Origin: Candidatus Omnitrophota bacterium
GTDB taxonomy: Bacteria; Omnitrophota; Gorgyraeia; Gygaellales; Profunditerraquicolaceae
DNA length: 12,006 bases
Reading direction: 5' to 3'
Assembly (NCBI GenBank): GCA_018814745.1
Contig: JAHIZC010000106.1
Location: forward strand, 1 to 12,006
A program made the position numbers and the translations under genes. Position 1 is the first letter of the stretch. Every line of letters starts with the position of its first letter. Under the pieces are notes generated by a model. The model made no database searches, was not told where the DNA came from, and saw only the letters and a list, made by a program, of their open reading frames with translations. This document shows, in pieces, positions 1 to 6,553 of the stretch.

Positions 1-1
1 A

Positions 2-2287
2 CTTGATTTTGGTAATCAGTTTTATCTAGCATTAAGGCTCTTGCGCGAGCATCCTTTGATTCTAAAGAGATATCAGGAGCAATTTAAATATATTCTGGTT
101 GATGAATTTCAGGATACTAATTTTGCGCAGTTTCAGATAGTGAAATTACTGGCAGGCCCTCAGAAGAACATTGCTGTAGTCGCCGACGATGATCAGTGTA
201 TCTATCGATGGCGGGGGGCGGCATACAGTAACGTATTAAATTTTATCGAAGAGTACCCAAAGGCCAGGCAGATCAGCCTGATTCAGAATTACCGTTCCAC
301 CCAGGCCATCCTCGATAGCGCCTATCGCCTGATACAGCATAATAATCCCGAACGCTTTGAGGTAAAAGCCAAGATTGATAAAAGGCTTATTGGTTTTAAA
401 AAAGAAGGGGAGCCTCCGCAGCATCTTTATTTTGATAATCATTCTAGCGAAGCTGATCAGGTAGCGAAGATGATCAAGCAAGAAGTAGCCTCGGGGAATT
501 TTAAATTCAGTGATTTTGCGATTCTTGTCCGTTCTAATTCTGATAGCCAGGGATACCTGCAGGCTTTGAACATGCATGAAATTCCCTGGCAATTCAGCGG
601 TAATCAGGGCCTTTATTCAAGGGAAGAAGTCAGGCTCTGCATTAATTTTTTGCGCCTAATAGCTAACCTTTCGGATTCCCTGAGCTTTTATTATTTGGCA
701 AGCTCTGAAGTATATTCTCTAAATCTCTCTGACCTAAGTCAATGCAACCATTATGCAAAACGAAGAAACAAGTCTTTATACCTGGTATTTAAGGAACTGG
801 ATAATCTATCCGAGTTATCAAGTGTTAGTGATGAATTTAGGGATAAGGTTAAAAAAATATTAGAAGATCTAGAGAAATTTTTAAAGATCTCTCGCGATGA
901 ATCTACCGGAAGACTGCTATATAGCTTTTTGACCGAAAGCGGATACCTGAAGGAGTTGACCCGGGCGATTAATCTAGAAAAAGAAACCAAAGTGCAAAAT
1001 ATCGCCAAGTTCTTTAATCTGGTAAGAGATTTTGAATTAGTGGCTAAAGAGGACCGGGTGATAAGTTTTGTGAAATATCTGGATCTTTTAATCGAGGCAG
1101 GCGATGATCCTGCTACCGTAGAAGCAGATCTAGATACAGACGCGGTAAATGTGCTCACACTGCATAAAGCTAAGGGATTGGAATTCCGGGTGGTATTTTT
1201 GGTCAATCTTGTACAGGGGCGTTTTCCCTGGCCGCGTAGACGGCAAACTATCGAATTGCCGGATGTTTTGATAAAAGAAATATTGCCGATAGGGGACTTT
1301 CATATTCAAGAAGAGCGTAGGCTTTTTTACGTAGGAATGACCAGAGCACAAGAGAGGCTTTATCTAACAAGTGCAGAGGACTATGGTGGAAAACGCATGC
1401 GCCGCGTGAGTCAATTCGTACTGGAAGCTCAGGGCAAGGATCTTGAGAGTAAGCAAAAAAAGAAGAGCTCGGCCTTAGAGTCAATCGAGCGTTTCGCCCC
1501 GAAGAAAGATTCAATTAGGCCAAAGTTAAACGAAATCCCTCAGGATAAATTAATCAGCTTAAGTTATTATCAGATTGATGATTATCTCACCTGTCCTTTG
1601 AAGTATAAGTATGTAAATATATTACGCGTACCGATTATGGAACATCATACTGTGATTTATGGACGTGCGATGCATGAAGCGGTGAGTAAATATTTCAGAT
1701 TTAAAATATCCGGAAAAAAAGCCAAGCTTTCGGATCTCTTGGATGCCTTTACCAGTAATTTCGATCCGCAGGGTTTCCTAGACCTCAGGCATGAAGAAGA
1801 GCGTTTTCGTATCGGTCGGCAGGCTTTGACCAAATTGTTTGATCAGGAGGAGATGCGTAATTCAAAACCTGCGTATATTGAAAAGGAATTTTCCTTTATC
1901 CTGGATAAGAATAAAATCATCGGCCGTTTTGACCGTGTGGATATAGGCGCAGAAGGGGCGACGGTTATGGATTATAAGACTTCTCAGATCAAAAGTCAAA
2001 AAGAAGCGGATAAGCGGGCAGGAGAAAGTTTACAACTTGCGCTATATGCGTTGGCCTATGAGAATATATTCGGCGAACTCCCCAAGTATATAAAACTATA
2101 CTTTTTGGAGGCCGGTATTATCGGGAGCAGCAAAATCGAGCATCAGTCTTTGGATAAAATAAAAGATAAAATACGGTTTGTTTCATCCGGAATAAGAAGA
2201 AGAAGTTTTGTTGCTCAACCGGCTTATATGGCATGTACATACTGTGCATACAACAAGATTTGTCCGTTTGCTTTAGTCAAGGTTTAG
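2..2287 (+). CDS. UvrD/PcrA-family DNA helicase fused to PD-(D/E)XK nuclease, 5'-truncated
   Basis: Superfamily 1 helicase-nuclease, probably acting in double-strand-break processing. The reading frame is open to the left edge (first full codon at 2), so the Walker A region is outside the window; 761 residues are visible. The leading residues LDFGNQFYLALRLLREHP match the UvrD segment just before motif II, so the in-frame TTG at 41 is not the start. Counting from codon 41: motif II LVDEFQDTN (19-27), motif III VADDDQCIYRWRGA (47-60), motif IV NYRST (83-87), motif V NVLTLHKAKGLEF (370-382), motif VI EERRLFYVGMTRA (424-436). The C-terminal nuclease shows H545 in YGRAMHEA, D631/D634 in GRFDRVD and D644-x-K646 in DYKT. 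C518, C732, C735 and C741 fit the 4Fe-4S pattern of AddB-type nucleases. Architecture resembles AdnA/AdnB or PcrA-Cas4-like fusions; a specific orthologue cannot be named. Confidence 0.93.
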   Translation, partial: LDFGNQFYLALRLLREHPLILKRYQEQFKYILVDEFQDTNFAQFQIVKLLAGPQKNIAVVADDDQCIYRWRGAAYSNVLNFIEEYPKARQISLIQNYRSTQAILDSAYRLIQHNNPERFEVKAKIDKRLIGFKKEGEPPQHLYFDNHSSEADQVAKMIKQEVASGNFKFSDFAILVRSNSDSQGYLQALNMHEIPWQFSGNQGLYSREEVRLCINFLRLIANLSDSLSFYYLASSEVYSLNLSDLSQCNHYAKRRNKSLYLVFKELDNLSELSSVSDEFRDKVKKILEDLEKFLKISRDESTGRLLYSFLTESGYLKELTRAINLEKETKVQNIAKFFNLVRDFELVAKEDRVISFVKYLDLLIEAGDDPATVEADLDTDAVNVLTLHKAKGLEFRVVFLVNLVQGRFPWPRRRQTIELPDVLIKEILPIGDFHIQEERRLFYVGMTRAQERLYLTSAEDYGGKRMRRVSQFVLEAQGKDLESKQKKKSSALESIERFAPKKDSIRPKLNEIPQDKLISLSYYQIDDYLTCPLKYKYVNILRVPIMEHHTVIYGRAMHEAVSKYFRFKISGKKAKLSDLLDAFTSNFDPQGFLDLRHEEERFRIGRQALTKLFDQEEMRNSKPAYIEKEFSFILDKNKIIGRFDRVDIGAEGATVMDYKTSQIKSQKEADKRAGESLQLALYALAYENIFGELPKYIKLYFLEAGIIGSSKIEHQSLDKIKDKIRFVSSGIRRRSFVAQPAYMACTYCAYNKICPFALVKV

Positions 2288-2325
2288 CTGAACACATATT
2301 AAAATAGATAATTTTTTGGTTTTCA

Positions 2326-2334
2326 TGATATAAT
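2326..2334 (+). promoter_or_regulatory. Extended -10 promoter (TGATATAAT)
   Basis: A perfect TATAAT (2329-2334) is preceded by TG one base upstream, the extended -10 form that tolerates a poor -35 box. No -35 match lies 16-18 nt upstream. It sits about 40 nt past the helicase stop and would produce an mRNA starting near 2341, serving the short ORF at 2387, the 49-codon gene at 2510 and probably the hydrolase at 2694. This is inferred from sequence only. Confidence 0.45.
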
Positions 2335-2386
2335 AAAAAAAATTAAAACATTTCCTTAAGATGCATAAAAAAAGGAGATTAAGGTT

Positions 2387-2452
2387 ATGATTTCTAAAGT
2401 GATTAATTTTATCAGAAGAGATATCTGGCGGTTAAGTTTAGGGCAATCTTAA
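2387..2452 (+). pseudogene. 21-residue ORF, possible relic of a YihY/BrkB-type gene start
   Basis: This short frame (MISKVINFIRRDIWRLSLGQS) has a perfect AAAGGAG ribosome binding site at 2371-2377, nine bases before its ATG, and the extended -10 promoter lies upstream. The segment FIRRDIWRL resembles, from memory, the amphipathic N-terminus that begins many YihY/BrkB-family membrane proteins (pattern F-x-x-x-DIWR-x-x-L). After about 17 residues the similarity ends and a TAA follows. Neither other frame continues the expected sequence. The simplest reading is a 5' gene fragment left by a deletion. It could instead be a real small peptide or a leader peptide for the genes downstream. The ORF and its ribosome binding site are seen directly; the family resemblance is inference. 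Confidence 0.35.
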
Positions 2453-2509
2453 TCTAAAGGATATATAAGTGGCGATTAATAAGCGAATTTATTTGAGGAG
2501 GGAGGCGAT

Positions 2510-2659
2510 ATGCAAGTAGACGCATTGGTTACGATTATACTGCTTTTTTTACTGGTTTTCAGTTTTGACATTTCCTTCAATTTACGGCGTTTAAACAAGA
2601 GTCTTGATCGGCTCTGGAGAAAACTCGTAGAGATAAATGATACCCTGCAAAATAAGTGA
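2510..2659 (+). CDS. Small single-pass membrane protein (49 aa), hypothetical
   Basis: Family not recognised. The ATG at 2510 is preceded by a strong, purine-rich ribosome binding site (GAGGAGGGAGG, 2495-2505). The 49 residues begin MQVDALVTIILLFLLVFSF, one hydrophobic helix at about residues 5-20. The tail that follows, at about residues 24-47, is charged and probably helical (LRRLNKSLDRLWRKLVEIND), with leucines and other apolar residues at heptad-like spacing that suggest a short coiled coil. Arginines just after the helix predict a cytoplasmic C-terminus by the positive-inside rule. It ends 34 nt before the hydrolase gene and could be co-transcribed with it. The ribosome binding site and protein-like composition support a real gene; the function is unknown. 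Confidence 0.6.
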   Translation: MQVDALVTIILLFLLVFSFDISFNLRRLNKSLDRLWRKLVEINDTLQNK

Positions 2660-2693
2660 GATTGAGAGATGCCAGGTTTAACTTAAAATTTTT

Positions 2694-3500
2694 ATGCGTA
2701 TGATGAAAGAAACTATTTTTATCCTATTACTATTTCTCTTAGTTCTCTTTATCTATGCCAAATATATTGAGTTTAAGGGAGTATATTATCCTTCTAAGAG
2801 TATCGAATATTTCCCTTCTGCTGCCGGCCTCTCTTTTGAGGATATATACATATCCACAGAAGACGGCGTTAAGATAAACGGTTGGTTCATCTCTAATCCT
2901 GGAGCAAAATATACCCTTCTATTATTCCATGGCAATGCGGGCAATATCGGAAATCGGGTCGATAAAATAAATCTTTTAAGCAGAATCGGACTAAATGTAT
3001 TTATAATTGACTACCGGGGTTTTGGAAGAAGTCAGGGGAGAGCCAATGAGGCCGGATTGTATCGAGATGCCCAGGCCTCTTATGTTTATTTATTGAACAC
3101 CCGTAAGATCAAACCGGAGCTGATTATTGCTTACGGAGAGTCTTTAGGAACAGCAGTAGCTATTGACCTGGCCGTTAAGAAGGAGCTGAAGGCTTTAATC
3201 ATCGAGGGAGGGTTTTCCAGGGGCAGGGATATGGCAGGAAAGATCTATCCATTTTTTCCGAAATTTATCTTCTCTAATAGTTTTGATTCGATGAACAAGG
3301 TCAGAAAAATTGAAGCAGCGAAATTATTCATACATACCTCAAGTGACGAAGTGGTACCTTTTAGATTAGCCCGAAGGCTTTATGATTCCGCTGCTTTTCC
3401 TAAAGAGTTTATAGAGATTTCAGGCAGCCACGGGATGGCTTTCCTGGATTCAAAAGAGAGATATGTTTCATCAATTGCGGAATTTATAAAAAACCTTTGA
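2694..3500 (+). CDS. Alpha/beta hydrolase (BEM46/ABHD13-like), N-terminally membrane-anchored
   Basis: A 268-residue serine hydrolase fold. An uncleaved signal anchor or signal peptide lies at residues 7-21. The core shows the oxyanion-hole strand LLFHGNAGN (76-84), a DYRGFGRSQG strand-turn (106-115), the nucleophile elbow GESLG with Ser150, the acid in SSDEVVPF (Asp218) and the base in SGSHG (His246). The triad is therefore complete and correctly ordered. The HGNAGN and DYRGFGxSxG pattern is typical of the BEM46/ABHD13/YfhR group, whose substrates are mostly unknown; esterase, thioesterase or peptidase activity is possible. The start is uncertain: ATGs at 2694, 2700 and 2703 lack a good ribosome binding site, but an in-frame TAA at 2679 rules out an earlier one. 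The active domain probably faces the periplasm, as only one N-terminal anchor is seen. Confidence 0.88.
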   Translation: MRMMKETIFILLLFLLVLFIYAKYIEFKGVYYPSKSIEYFPSAAGLSFEDIYISTEDGVKINGWFISNPGAKYTLLLFHGNAGNIGNRVDKINLLSRIGLNVFIIDYRGFGRSQGRANEAGLYRDAQASYVYLLNTRKIKPELIIAYGESLGTAVAIDLAVKKELKALIIEGGFSRGRDMAGKIYPFFPKFIFSNSFDSMNKVRKIEAAKLFIHTSSDEVVPFRLARRLYDSAAFPKEFIEISGSHGMAFLDSKERYVSSIAEFIKNL

Positions 3501-3523
3501 CATTTTTTTTATTCGTGTATAAT
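3497..3523 (+). promoter_or_regulatory. Sigma70-type promoter for the SpeD-like gene
   Basis: TTGACA (3497-3502) and TATAAT (3518-3523) are both perfect consensus, separated by a short 15-nt, T-rich spacer. The -35 box overlaps the stop codon of the hydrolase gene. The predicted transcription start (about 3530) lies only four or five bases before the ATG at 3535, so the mRNA would be leaderless or nearly so, which agrees with the absence of a Shine-Dalgarno sequence there. Confidence 0.65.
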
Positions 3524-3534
3524 AAAAATAGACT

Positions 3535-3975
3535 ATGCAGATTAATCGGATAGCAAAAGTAGATTTACCGACTCAAGATAGAGCGCAGGAAAGTAAAGCC
3601 TGTGAAGTTTTCGGCTATCAGCTGCTCTTGGATCTTTATGATTGTAAGAGCGGCACATGTAGTGATTTGGCTCTTTGTTATAACTTCTTGGATCAGATTG
3701 TAGGCTATTTGGGTATGGAGAAACAGGCGCCACCGAATATATTCTTTACGGATGATACGCGGTTTCCTGATAAGGCAGGCCTTTCGGGTTGGGCGCCGTT
3801 GGTGGAGAGCTCTATAGTGATTCATACCTTGACGGTTAAAGATTTTATTTCTGTCGATATCTATTGTTGTAAGAAGTTCGATATAGATAAAGCAAAGGCG
3901 TTCGTGCGTAAATTCTTCTCTCCCAAGCGCATGGATGACCAGTTGTTGCTCCGCGGCATCGATTATTATAAGTAA
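3535..3975 (+). CDS. speD: S-adenosylmethionine decarboxylase (SpeD) family protein, divergent
   Basis: A 146-residue relative of the bacterial class 1b AdoMet decarboxylase proenzyme, a pyruvoyl enzyme made by self-cleavage that normally supplies aminopropyl groups for spermidine. The N-terminal GYQLLLDLYDC (27-37) aligns with the GRHLVAEFYEC strand of SpeD. Catalytic positions match the Thermotoga maritima enzyme in identity and exact spacing: Ser84 (Ser55, in GLSG), Glu91-Ser92 (cleavage site Glu62-Ser63), His97 (His68, in IHT) and Cys112 (Cys83, in VDIYCC). What differs is the usual ESHLxIHTWPE, here ESSIVIHTLTV: the His after the catalytic Ser and the WPE are lost, so the substrate may not be AdoMet. 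A 26-residue N-terminal extension is present. An in-frame TAG at 3529 fixes the ATG. No spermidine synthase gene is in the window. Confidence 0.75.
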   Translation: MQINRIAKVDLPTQDRAQESKACEVFGYQLLLDLYDCKSGTCSDLALCYNFLDQIVGYLGMEKQAPPNIFFTDDTRFPDKAGLSGWAPLVESSIVIHTLTVKDFISVDIYCCKKFDIDKAKAFVRKFFSPKRMDDQLLLRGIDYYK

Positions 3976-4051
3976 CTCCTACAGTTTGCTTGTTTGCTCG
4001 CTGAATCCGCAACGATTTTTCTTAAATAAAGTATAAATCGAATAGAATAGG

Positions 4052-4080
4052 TTGACTAATTATCTAAACTAGAGTATAAT
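4052..4080 (+). promoter_or_regulatory. Near-consensus sigma70 promoter for rpsO-pnp operon
   Basis: TTGACT (4052-4057), a 17-nt spacer and a perfect TATAAT (4075-4080) make the best promoter in the window. Transcription would start near 4087, giving a leader of about 25 nt before rpsO. It is the only clear promoter upstream of the gene series that runs to 11881. The preceding stretch (3976-4051) shows no convincing terminator. Confidence 0.8.
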
Positions 4081-4093
4081 AAATAAAATAATT

Positions 4094-4103
4094 AGGGGGG
4101 TGA
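4094..4103 (+). promoter_or_regulatory. Shine-Dalgarno sequence deciding the rpsO start
   Basis: AGGGGGGTGA differs by one base from AGGAGGTGA, the full complement of the 16S rRNA 3' end. It overlaps the candidate GTG at 4100, so that codon is unlikely to be the start; the TTG at 4112 lies downstream at a workable distance, while the ATG at 4121 is about 20 nt away. Confidence 0.55.
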
Positions 4104-4111
4104 AAAGAAAG

Positions 4112-4381
4112 TTGGTTTTGATGAAAGAAAGAAAGAAAGAACTTATTGATCAGTATAAGGTGCATGGTAAGGATACCGGTTCGGCAGAAGTGCAAATAGC
4201 GATTCTGTCGGAAAGGATCAGTTTATTAGCTGATCACTTTAAGAGCCACAAAAAAGATTTCCATTCTCGCCGCGGCCTGCTCTCTCTCGTAGGCAGGCGC
4301 CGCAGACTCCTCAATTATCTCAAGAAAAAGGATATCAAGAAATACGAAGAGATTATCAATAAACTTCACTTGAGAAAATAA
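4112..4381 (+). CDS. rpsO: 30S ribosomal protein S15
   Basis: S15 is a primary 16S rRNA-binding protein of the small-subunit platform. Family signatures are clear: [12 protein letters not shown], then [16 protein letters not shown], the basic segment [14 protein letters not shown] and the C-terminal [13 protein letters not shown] place the start at the TTG at 4112, which gives exactly 89 residues with the DTGS threonine at position 22, as in E. coli S15, and an N-terminus ([12 protein letters not shown]) that fits the family. The GTG at 4100 sits inside the Shine-Dalgarno sequence and the ATG at 4121 is too far from it. It is the first gene after the strong promoter and lies 35 nt before pnp, the classic rpsO-pnp pair. 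Confidence 0.95.
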   Translation: MVLMKERKKELIDQYKVHGKDTGSAEVQIAILSERISLLADHFKSHKKDFHSRRGLLSLVGRRRRLLNYLKKKDIKKYEEIINKLHLRK

Positions 4382-4416
4382 TCGAGGTTTAATCATAAGG
4401 AAAGGCTATAGATTAT

Positions 4417-6507
4417 ATGCAAAATAATATACTGAAGTTCAAATTTGGTAATGAGGATTTAATTTTAGAGACTGGGAAGCTCGCTAAACAGGCTAATGGT
4501 TCGGTAACTGTTCAGTATGGTGGAACCGTAGTTTTGGTTACGGCTTGCATGTCTCGCGAGATCAGAGCAGGTCTTGGTTTTTTCCCTCTCACCGTTGAAT
4601 ATCAAGAAAAGACCTACGCAGCCGGTAGGATACCGGGAGGATTTTTTAAAAGAGAGGGCAGGCCATCGCAGAGTGAGATTTTAGCCGCACGTCTAGTTGA
4701 TCGTCCGATACGCCCCTTGTTCCCCGAAGGCTTACTTAATGACATTCAAGTTGTGGCAATTGTTCTCTCTAGTGATGGAGAGAATGATCCGGATATATTG
4801 GCTGTAATCGGAGCATCCGCGGCATTGTCAATATCCGACATACCCTTTAATGGGCCTCTGGCCGCATGTCGGGTAGCCAGAGTAAATAACCAATTCATCC
4901 TTAATCCAACATATTCAGAGTTAGACAACTCTGATTTAGACGTAGTGGTGGTAGCGAATTCAAAGGGCGTAGTTATGCTCGAATGCAAGTCTAAAGAGAT
5001 AGAAGAATCAGAATTTTTGGAAGCGGTAAAATTCGGATTTGGTCATCTTCAAGAGTTAATTAGCCTGCAAGAGCAATTTCAGAAGGAGATCGGCAAGAAG
5101 AAGCTCGAAGTGCAATATAAAAAGATCGATCCGGATTTAGAGAAAAAAGTTGAAGAGTTATCCAAGGAAAGATTATTAGAAATCTATAAATTAACTGGTA
5201 AAGAAGAGCAGGAAGAAGGGGTAGCTTTATTATCCAAGGATTTAGAGGAGAAATTTACCCCTGATGGCCATGAAGTTGCCGATATAAAGACTGCGCTGCA
5301 TGAAATCGAGAAGAAACAAGTAAGGGCTAAAATTCTAAATGAAAATAGACGTATTGATAATAGAGGATTTAAAGATATCCGTCCGATTACTTGTGAGGTT
5401 GCAGCATTGCCGCGCACCCATGGTTCAGGTATTTTTACTCGCGGCTCAACACAGAGTCTGGCAGTTACTACTTTAGGCACAGGCGAAGATGAGCAGATGA
5501 TCGAGGCTCTAGAAGGAAAATCGTATAAGTCCTTTATGTTGCATTATAGTTTTCCGCCTTTTAGCGTAGGAGAAACCAGGCCAATGAGGGGTCCCGGCCG
5601 TCGCGAGATCGGCCATGGCGCCTTAGCTGAAAGAGCGCTTATGGCGGTTATGCCATCAAAAGAGAAGTTTCCTTATACAGTAAGAGTGGTTTCAGAAATA
5701 TTAGAGTCAAACGGTTCTTCGAGTATGGCCACAATCTGTGCGGCTACGCTGTCATTAATGGATGCGGGTGTGCCGATAAAGGATGCAGTGGCAGGAGTAG
5801 CGTTAGGATTGATAAAAGAAGGTAAAAAGGCGGTGATTCTAACCGATATTACCGGACTGGAAGACCATTTCGGGGATATGGATTTTAAGGTCGCAGGTAC
5901 CAAAAAGGGCATTACAGCTGTGCAGATGGATTTAAAGATAAGCTGGGTAGATTTAGATTTATTGGATAGTTGTTTGCTGCAGGCGAAAGAAGGCAGACTT
6001 TTTATATTAGATAAAATTAGTGCTGCATTGGCAGGTCCGCGTGAAGAGCTTTCAGCATATGCTCCGCGCATAGATGTTATTAAGGTCAATCCGGAGAAGA
6101 TCGGGGGATTAATCGGCCCGGGAGGAAAAACGATTAAGAAAATAATCGCCGAAACAGAAGCTAAAATCGATATACAGGATGATGGCAGCGTCTTCGTGGC
6201 TTCCAATGATCCTAAGAAGTCTGATGCAGCGATTGCAATGATCAGGGCAATAACCGATGATGTAGAGGTAAATCGTATATATTTAGGCAAGGTAAAGCGG
6301 GTTACAAATTTCGGAGCATTCTGTGAGATCGCTCCGGGTAAAGAAGGCTTAGTTCATGTTTCGGAGCTTGCCGGGAGTTTTGTAAAAAACGTTGAAGATG
6401 TAGTTAAACTAGGGGATGAATTTAAAGTCAAGGTCATCGGTATAGATGAATTGGGCAGGATAAAGTTAAGTAAGAAGCAAGTCCCGTTAGAGAATACTGA
6501 TTCTTAG
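4417..6507 (+). CDS. pnp: Polynucleotide phosphorylase (PNPase)
   Basis: A 3'-5' phosphorolytic exoribonuclease (RNA plus phosphate to nucleoside diphosphates), working as a trimer in mRNA decay. The 696 residues carry the complete layout: RNase PH domain 1 (about 10-140), an all-helical linker (about 145-300), RNase PH domain 2 (about 305-540), a KH domain with GPGG at 567-570, and an S1 domain from about 620 (YLGKVKRVTNFGAF). The active-site block GLEDHFGDMDFKVAGT has Asp483, Asp489 and Lys491, matching E. coli Asp486, Asp492 and Lys494. The ATG has an AAGGAAAGG ribosome binding site. The last eight residues and the stop codon lie within an inverted repeat at 6481-6531, so the C-terminal tail (VPLENTDS) appears to be encoded by that element. 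Co-transcription with rpsO is very likely. Confidence 0.98.
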   Translation: MQNNILKFKFGNEDLILETGKLAKQANGSVTVQYGGTVVLVTACMSREIRAGLGFFPLTVEYQEKTYAAGRIPGGFFKREGRPSQSEILAARLVDRPIRPLFPEGLLNDIQVVAIVLSSDGENDPDILAVIGASAALSISDIPFNGPLAACRVARVNNQFILNPTYSELDNSDLDVVVVANSKGVVMLECKSKEIEESEFLEAVKFGFGHLQELISLQEQFQKEIGKKKLEVQYKKIDPDLEKKVEELSKERLLEIYKLTGKEEQEEGVALLSKDLEEKFTPDGHEVADIKTALHEIEKKQVRAKILNENRRIDNRGFKDIRPITCEVAALPRTHGSGIFTRGSTQSLAVTTLGTGEDEQMIEALEGKSYKSFMLHYSFPPFSVGETRPMRGPGRREIGHGALAERALMAVMPSKEKFPYTVRVVSEILESNGSSSMATICAATLSLMDAGVPIKDAVAGVALGLIKEGKKAVILTDITGLEDHFGDMDFKVAGTKKGITAVQMDLKISWVDLDLLDSCLLQAKEGRLFILDKISAALAGPREELSAYAPRIDVIKVNPEKIGGLIGPGGKTIKKIIAETEAKIDIQDDGSVFVASNDPKKSDAAIAMIRAITDDVEVNRIYLGKVKRVTNFGAFCEIAPGKEGLVHVSELAGSFVKNVEDVVKLGDEFKVKVIGIDELGRIKLSKKQVPLENTDS

Positions 6508-6531
6508 GTAAGTATGATTCTCTAACGGGAC
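6481..6531. repeat. 51-nt inverted repeat at the pnp 3' end (copy 1)
   Basis: The arms 6481-6494 (GTCCCGTTAGAGAA) and 6518-6531 are perfect reverse complements (14 bp). An inner TACT/AGTA pairing (6495-6498 with 6511-6514) follows after a 3-nt bulge, closing a 12-nt loop. The outer TCCCGTTAGA / TCTAACGGGA is identical to the repeat at 10776-10825. The left arm is inside pnp coding sequence and the element contains the pnp stop. No U-tract follows, so it is not a standard intrinsic terminator; it may be a REP-like unit, an mRNA 3'-end stabiliser or an operon-internal attenuator. Confidence 0.85.
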
Positions 6532-6553
6532 AAGTTTAAGAATAAATTTAGAG

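Noticed and set aside
41..43. TTG at 41 as the start of the helicase gene
   Set aside because: The frame is open to the window edge and the 13 codons before it match the conserved segment that precedes UvrD motif II, so the gene begins outside the window.
2361..2390. Nine-codon ORF (MHKKRRLRL) whose stop overlaps the ATG at 2387 as ATGA
   Set aside because: No ribosome binding site of its own; its basic codons are simply the A/G-rich Shine-Dalgarno region of the next ORF.
3976..4030. Possible terminator after the SpeD-like gene (TTGC...GCAA followed by five T)
   Set aside because: The stem is only about four base pairs with an 11-nt loop, too weak to call.
4100..4102. GTG at 4100 as the rpsO start
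   Set aside because: It lies inside the AGGGGGGTGA Shine-Dalgarno match and gives an N-terminus four residues longer than typical S15.
5673..6290. Long open frame on the - strand inside pnp (205 codons), and similar antisense frames in the helicase, ftsK and pgsA genes
   Set aside because: They lie wholly within strongly supported genes, have no ribosome binding site or recognisable domain, and their composition is that of antisense shadows.
6481..6550. Reading the pnp/ftsK inverted repeat as an intrinsic terminator
   Set aside because: No U-rich tract follows the right arm, and the downstream genes have no promoter of their own that I can see.
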